From Xylogone sp. PMI_703 (lineage: Eukaryota; Ascomycota; Leotiomycetes): 64,000 nucleotides of DNA. Below the pieces are notes generated by a model that was not told the DNA's origin, made no database searches, and worked only from the letters and a program-made list of their open reading frames with translations. The stretch covers positions 1,361,376 through 1,425,375 of the forward strand of contig JAJTUQ010000007.1 in assembly GCA_021399445.1 (NCBI GenBank), written 5' to 3'. This document shows positions 60,000-64,000 of the stretch, piece after piece. The translations under genes and the position numbers were made by a program. Each line of letters opens with the position of its first letter. The stretch's first letter is position 1.

Positions 60000-60271
60000 A
60001 ACCGTAGAATCTCAGTTGAACTAACAGGGGTTTTAATCTCACCACTTCGGTAATTAGTCATGTAAATAGTATAGCTCAGCCAGAAATGCTATAGTAGGGA
60101 TTTATTATTGTTGTTGTTGTTGTTTTAACTGCCCATACTGGTAATTTAAATTCTAGGACGCCGAAGATCTTTGATACAGCTAAACTATATAAGGTTGTAA
60201 TCGCTGTTATCTACTCTGATTAATACAGGATCCCAGCTAGCTCAATTATCCCTTAGTTGAGATTCTACGGT
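60000..60271. repeat. 272-bp segment bounded by 14-bp perfect inverted repeats (MITE candidate)
   Basis: ACCGTAGAATCTCA (60000-60013) is repeated in inverse orientation at 60258-60271. Beyond it, ACTAA follows on both arms after a 5-base offset. The interior contains a GTT microsatellite (60109-60124) and no open frame. I see no clear target duplication, so a transposon origin is unproven. Confidence 0.45.
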
Positions 60272-61080
60272 ATTTGTGGCTGGCGCCGTGCATTTCAGTC
60301 ATGGGCCAGATTCTATGCCAAGCTATACACAACAAGGTTCATTCCATGGCGCTAGCTAAGATATGATTGGTTGACCCCAGCTTTAACGACGATTGAGTTT
60401 CATCTCTCGTATTACTAGGGTGAAAGATAGAAGGAGGAAAGGTATTCTGGGTAGTCCTGGATGGGCAATGCCTGCAACAAACTGCCTAGTTTCAATCAGG
60501 GCAACGATGGCTTACAATACACTGGAGGTAGGTAAGCATGTGAGATCGATTGACGGTAATAACGAGGTTATGGACTCTGGCTTGGGCTTCATGTGATTGT
60601 GATCGATCTTGACGTCAGTCCTCTTCTTTTATTTTATACGTAGGTGGTAACACTTCTTAGCCCGCCTCCAGAATACAGAGTTCTCACATGCGCCTTCGGC
60701 CATATTTCTATTTTAAGATGCCTTTACCATGCAAGGTTACCAGTATAACTGAATTTATGTCTCGCTTAATTCAAGGACCAGTCCCCTAATTTTCGTCCAT
60801 GTGAGCATGTCGTCACGATGGCCAGAGTTAATGGAACATATCCGTTCGTAATTATAAAGCATAATAGGAACAGTTTCCATTGAACAAAATGCTTGTTAAA
60901 CTGTAGAAACGACTGCTGACTGCTAAAATTAAAATACTATGATGCTTAGAAGACTTACATCCGAATTAAGGTTAGTTGTCGATTTTGCCTGGCTGGACCA
61001 ATAAGAGTATGTTAAAAGGGCAGAAAAGTCCGAATTGCTCCTTGCCAGTGTCGATCATTATTAGTCACGGTTAAGGTTAT
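60272..61080. other. Intergenic, nothing recognised
   Basis: Normal composition with short open frames lacking motifs. AT-rich DNA begins at about 61080. Confidence 0.45.
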
Positions 61081-61224
61081 TAGTTTAAAGTCATTAAATA
61101 AAGTAATATATTATTATTATAACTTTAAAAAAGAGTAAAAGTTTAATAAAGGTATATAAAAGTTAATAAACTTAAGAGTTTATTATTATATTATAATTCT
61201 GTTATATACTTTATATAAGTTTAA

Positions 61225-61420
61225 TATAACGTTCTTATTAAGGTTTAGTGTTTTTATCATTTAAATAAAATAAAAAGGTAAAAGGTTATATATAATTAAT
61301 TAAAATTAATTAAATCATAGAAAATAATTATTAAATTCTTTAATTCATTAATTTAAAATAATAATAAAATGTATATTATATTATAAAGTTATTATTTAGA
61401 TTAAAGAATTTATTATCTTA
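61225..61420 (-). repeat. Family II LTR fragment
   Basis: It starts TATAACGTTCTTATTAAGG, the family II LTR beginning, and stays alignable for roughly 100-200 bp before fading. It has no attached internal sequence, so it is a solo or truncated LTR. Confidence 0.55.
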
Positions 61421-61540
61421 ATATATATAAAAAGTTTACTTTTATACATAAAAATAGAAAGTAATAATTAAATTATAATATTATTAAAATATATATATTA
61501 AAAATAATATGTTTATATTATGGTAAGGAAACCTGTTATG

Positions 61541-61911
61541 TATTACGAATTTATGTCTTTACCAAGATCTTATAGTATATATAAGTATATATTAAGTTAT
61601 AAAAAGGTTGGTAAGAGCTTAAGGATTAATGTAATATAATATATGATTATAATTATAATTATATAGGTAATAATCTATATTATAAATTGAACATGAAGTT
61701 TTTATCCTAAGAATTACTTGAGTTTATATATTGTATAAAATACTGTTAAACTTTTTGGACCCCCCGGGTTCTCCAGGTCCTTGGACTCCTTGGATCCTCC
61801 AGGTCTTCTAGGTTTATCATATGATTCTTTACTTATGGCCTATGTCAGGTTCTCTGTATAACTTTGTTACTGAGCCTTAAGTCTGGTATTATCTGTGTAT
61901 ACTTTGTGACA
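61541..61911 (-). repeat. 3' LTR of family I copy 3
   Basis: Begins TATTACGAA (TGTTACGAA before RIP) and ends GTGACA, parallel to 3649-4018. The GGACC/GGATCC word array is at 61755-61830. The left flank is TTATG (61536-61540); its partner would be outside the window. Confidence 0.85.
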
Positions 61912-62560
61912 TTATTCTTTTTCTAGTTTAACTTTGTCCTAAAATTTAAAGTTAAAGTAAAAATAATCTTATTATTCTTTAGACTATTTTTCTTTTTTAT
62001 TATATTACTAAAATGTTCATTTTCTAGAAAAGATAAATAAGTAAAAAGAAAAAAATCACGAAAATTACAAAAAACTATAAATCTTTTGTTTATATCTAGA
62101 TTTACAGAATTAAGATATTTTTCTGTATCTTTTGTGTCTATAATAATAAAGTTTATAAGATAGTTCCTGAGTTAAATTATTATAATAAATATACTTTATA
62201 TTGTTAAATATATAATAAAATGAAAATATTCTTGTGATTTCTTAGAAAACCTTAAATCAAGAGAAAATCTGTTTTAAGGTCAAGAAAGAAAAAACTATTT
62301 AAGTTATTACTAAAAATATTATTTGTTTAGTTTGATTAAAGAAATAAAGAAAGTTTTTACAGAAGTATATTAAAGAAATGATTTGTTATAGTTTAAAGAC
62401 TTTAAATAAATTAGATATTACTGAAAAGAAAGAATATATTAAGCAAGAAAACTCTGATTATATAATTATAACTTCTTTAAGCAGTTTTGTTTTTTCGAAT
62501 TCTTAAATTGATGACTTTTTTAAGACTTTTGACCAAATTTATTTTGGCGACTTAACATTA
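61906..62560 (+). pseudogene. Antisense gene remnant, family I copy 3
   Basis: From the LTR junction the plus strand reads VTLFFF, a stop, then FNFVLKFKVK and later FFFIILLKCSF. This parallels MTLSPFKPSFVPKLKTK and PSFLLIMLLKR of copy 2. The start codon is GTG here. Further on the Cys residues are largely lost. It supports the gene being an inherited part of the family rather than an accident of copy 2. Confidence 0.55.
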
Positions 62561-64000
62561 AATAATTTAGTTTAATATATTTAACCTTAAACTCTTAAAC
62601 TTTCCTTTGAATATTCTTGAGCTCTTTTGTTAGTTTTTAAATATTTTTGACTTTAGGTACTTTTTTATTTAATCAGATATTAAACTTTTTTCCTGAAGAT
62701 TTTTTGTTTTTTATACCTTTTACTTTATATTCTTTTTCTAGATTAAGATTTTTTACTTTTAAGTATATAATTATTAATATTTTAAGTAATATTGATTTTA
62801 ATATAATAATATAAAATATTAAATATATTTTAATGTTTTTAGGTAAATTCAGTTTATATATTATTTGTTTTAAAACTTTATTGATTTTTAATAATTTTAT
62901 TTTCTTAAAGTTTAATGATTTGTTTGATTTTTTAGTTTTGATAAATTTTCGTAAAAAGTATATTTTATCTCTTTTCTTAAATATAAGTTTTATTTATATT
63001 ATTTATTATAATATTTTTTCATTCTTTCTTTGACTTCTTCTAGGTTTTGTTGTATAATTACTTGTATTTCTTTGATGAACTTGACTTTTATTATTATTAT
63101 TATTATTATTATTATATTATATGTCTTTTTTCATAAATATGTTATATTTATTTCTTTCCAAAATTTGTATAATAAAGTAATATTTATGTATTATTATACT
63201 TTACTCTGTTATATGTATATTATACTATTAGTAATAGTTTAACCTAATTATCTTATAAATAGTTGATATATACCTTAAGATATTGTTTAAGTGTTTAAAT
63301 TAGTCTTTTGGTACTTTCGTCAGTTTATGCTTATTTTTTAATGATTATCTTAGTTTTAGTCTTTATTATAGTAATAAGTACTTATCAAAACTTTGATATA
63401 AATAACTTATCTTTGTTGGAGATAATTTTTTTCGGAAATCTGAATATTATGAATATTTTATTCATAAATATATCCATTAACTATTTTACTGTATAAATAT
63501 CCTTTTATAGTATAAAGATTCTGTACTTAGTTAGTTTATTTATGATTATTAATATTTTGTCGTAGATTTTGTTGTTTATGCTTAATGACAATAGTAAGTT
63601 TACTATAAAGTCTATTATTATTAACTTTTATAATCTTTTTGATATTTTTAACGGTTGTAATAATTTATGTATAATTCTTTGTATTAGTTTTGTCTTATGG
63701 TATATATTATATGTTTTAATGACTTCTTATATTATTTTCTATAACTTAAATATATAGAATTCCAGGCTAAGAAGTTTATATATTTTTGTGATTTTTTGAT
63801 GTTTATGTAATAATAAGTTATATATATATTTGACAAACTTCTTAGTTAAAGATTGTATATAAATCTTTTTGTTATAAAACTATATTCTTAATTCTTCGAT
63901 GGATTTTTTTATTTGTTGTCTGAATTTGGTTCCTGAAATGATGCCTTAGTTTCCTTGACTTTATATTTGATGACCTGGATTATTTTCTTCGTCTATTTTA

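Larger units (their letters stand above)
61541..64000 (-). mobile_element. Ty3/gypsy chromovirus, family I copy 3 (3' half, cut by window edge)
   Basis: A 371-bp LTR (61541-61911) is followed on its right by the reverse complement of the family I 3' end. First come the degraded antisense gene (about 61906-62560), chromodomain (about 62640-62790) and integrase C-terminus (about 62840-63030, matching 39941-40120 base for base apart from transitions). The integrase core runs off the edge. Very heavy RIP. The frames on the plus strand here are shadows of the minus-strand polyprotein. Confidence 0.88.

Noticed and set aside
62833..63757. Four plus-strand open frames rich in Ile/Leu/Phe, resembling membrane proteins
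   Set aside because: They are reverse-strand readings of the RIP-mutated integrase of family I copy 3; T-rich codons produce hydrophobic residues automatically.

Overview
The window looks like a filamentous ascomycete (Pezizomycotina) chromosome with a two-compartment genome. Extremely AT-rich blocks are built of LTR retrotransposons saturated with C-to-T/G-to-A changes of the kind left by repeat-induced point mutation (RIP): CAA/CAG/CGA codons turned into stops, TpA excess. They alternate with two islands of ordinary base composition that carry spliced fungal genes with 50-140 nt GT..AG introns. I cannot name the species.

Layout. 1-4018: 5' part of a minus-strand Ty3/gypsy chromovirus (family I, copy 1), running off the left edge. 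4646-about 10930: minus-strand family II element (copy A), heavily mutated, with a 197-198 bp unmutated insertion and an inverted integrase segment. About 10930-11900: unassigned AT-rich DNA with a 141 bp tandem duplication. About 11900-27310: gene island 1, with an aldo-keto reductase fragment, type-B carboxylesterase, Cys-rich GPI-anchored protein, cyclopropane-synthase-like methyltransferase, Zn2Cys6 regulator, ToxD/LovC-like enoyl reductase and a broken highly reducing polyketide synthase. I read this as the eroded remains of a polyketide gene cluster. 28846-30150: RIP-degraded PIF1-like helicase. 31229-55262: a Russian-doll nest of retrotransposons. A family II element (copy C, plus strand) is split by a family III element (31521-53401), which is itself split by a complete family I element (34625-41405) and a complete family II element (46052-53363). 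Three target-site duplications prove the order. About 56220-61080: gene island 2, dominated by one two-exon gene encoding an unusual predicted three-module protein: pore-forming-like N-terminus, jacalin-like lectin, PD-(D/E)XK nuclease-like C-terminus. 61225-64000: a family II LTR remnant, then the 3' half of a minus-strand family I element (copy 3) leaving the right edge.

Two observations stand out. First, the retrotransposons carry an extra gene on the antisense strand between the integrase/chromodomain and the 3' LTR, encoding a Cys-patterned, coiled-coil protein. In family I its start codon lies in the LTR tip and it reads through the polypurine tract. The same gene is clear in family II and a degraded trace is in family III. 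Second, the lectin/nuclease fusion gene sits isolated among repeats. All gene models are hand-derived: exon sums are multiples of three and splice sites were chosen to keep known motifs in frame, but no homology search was possible.
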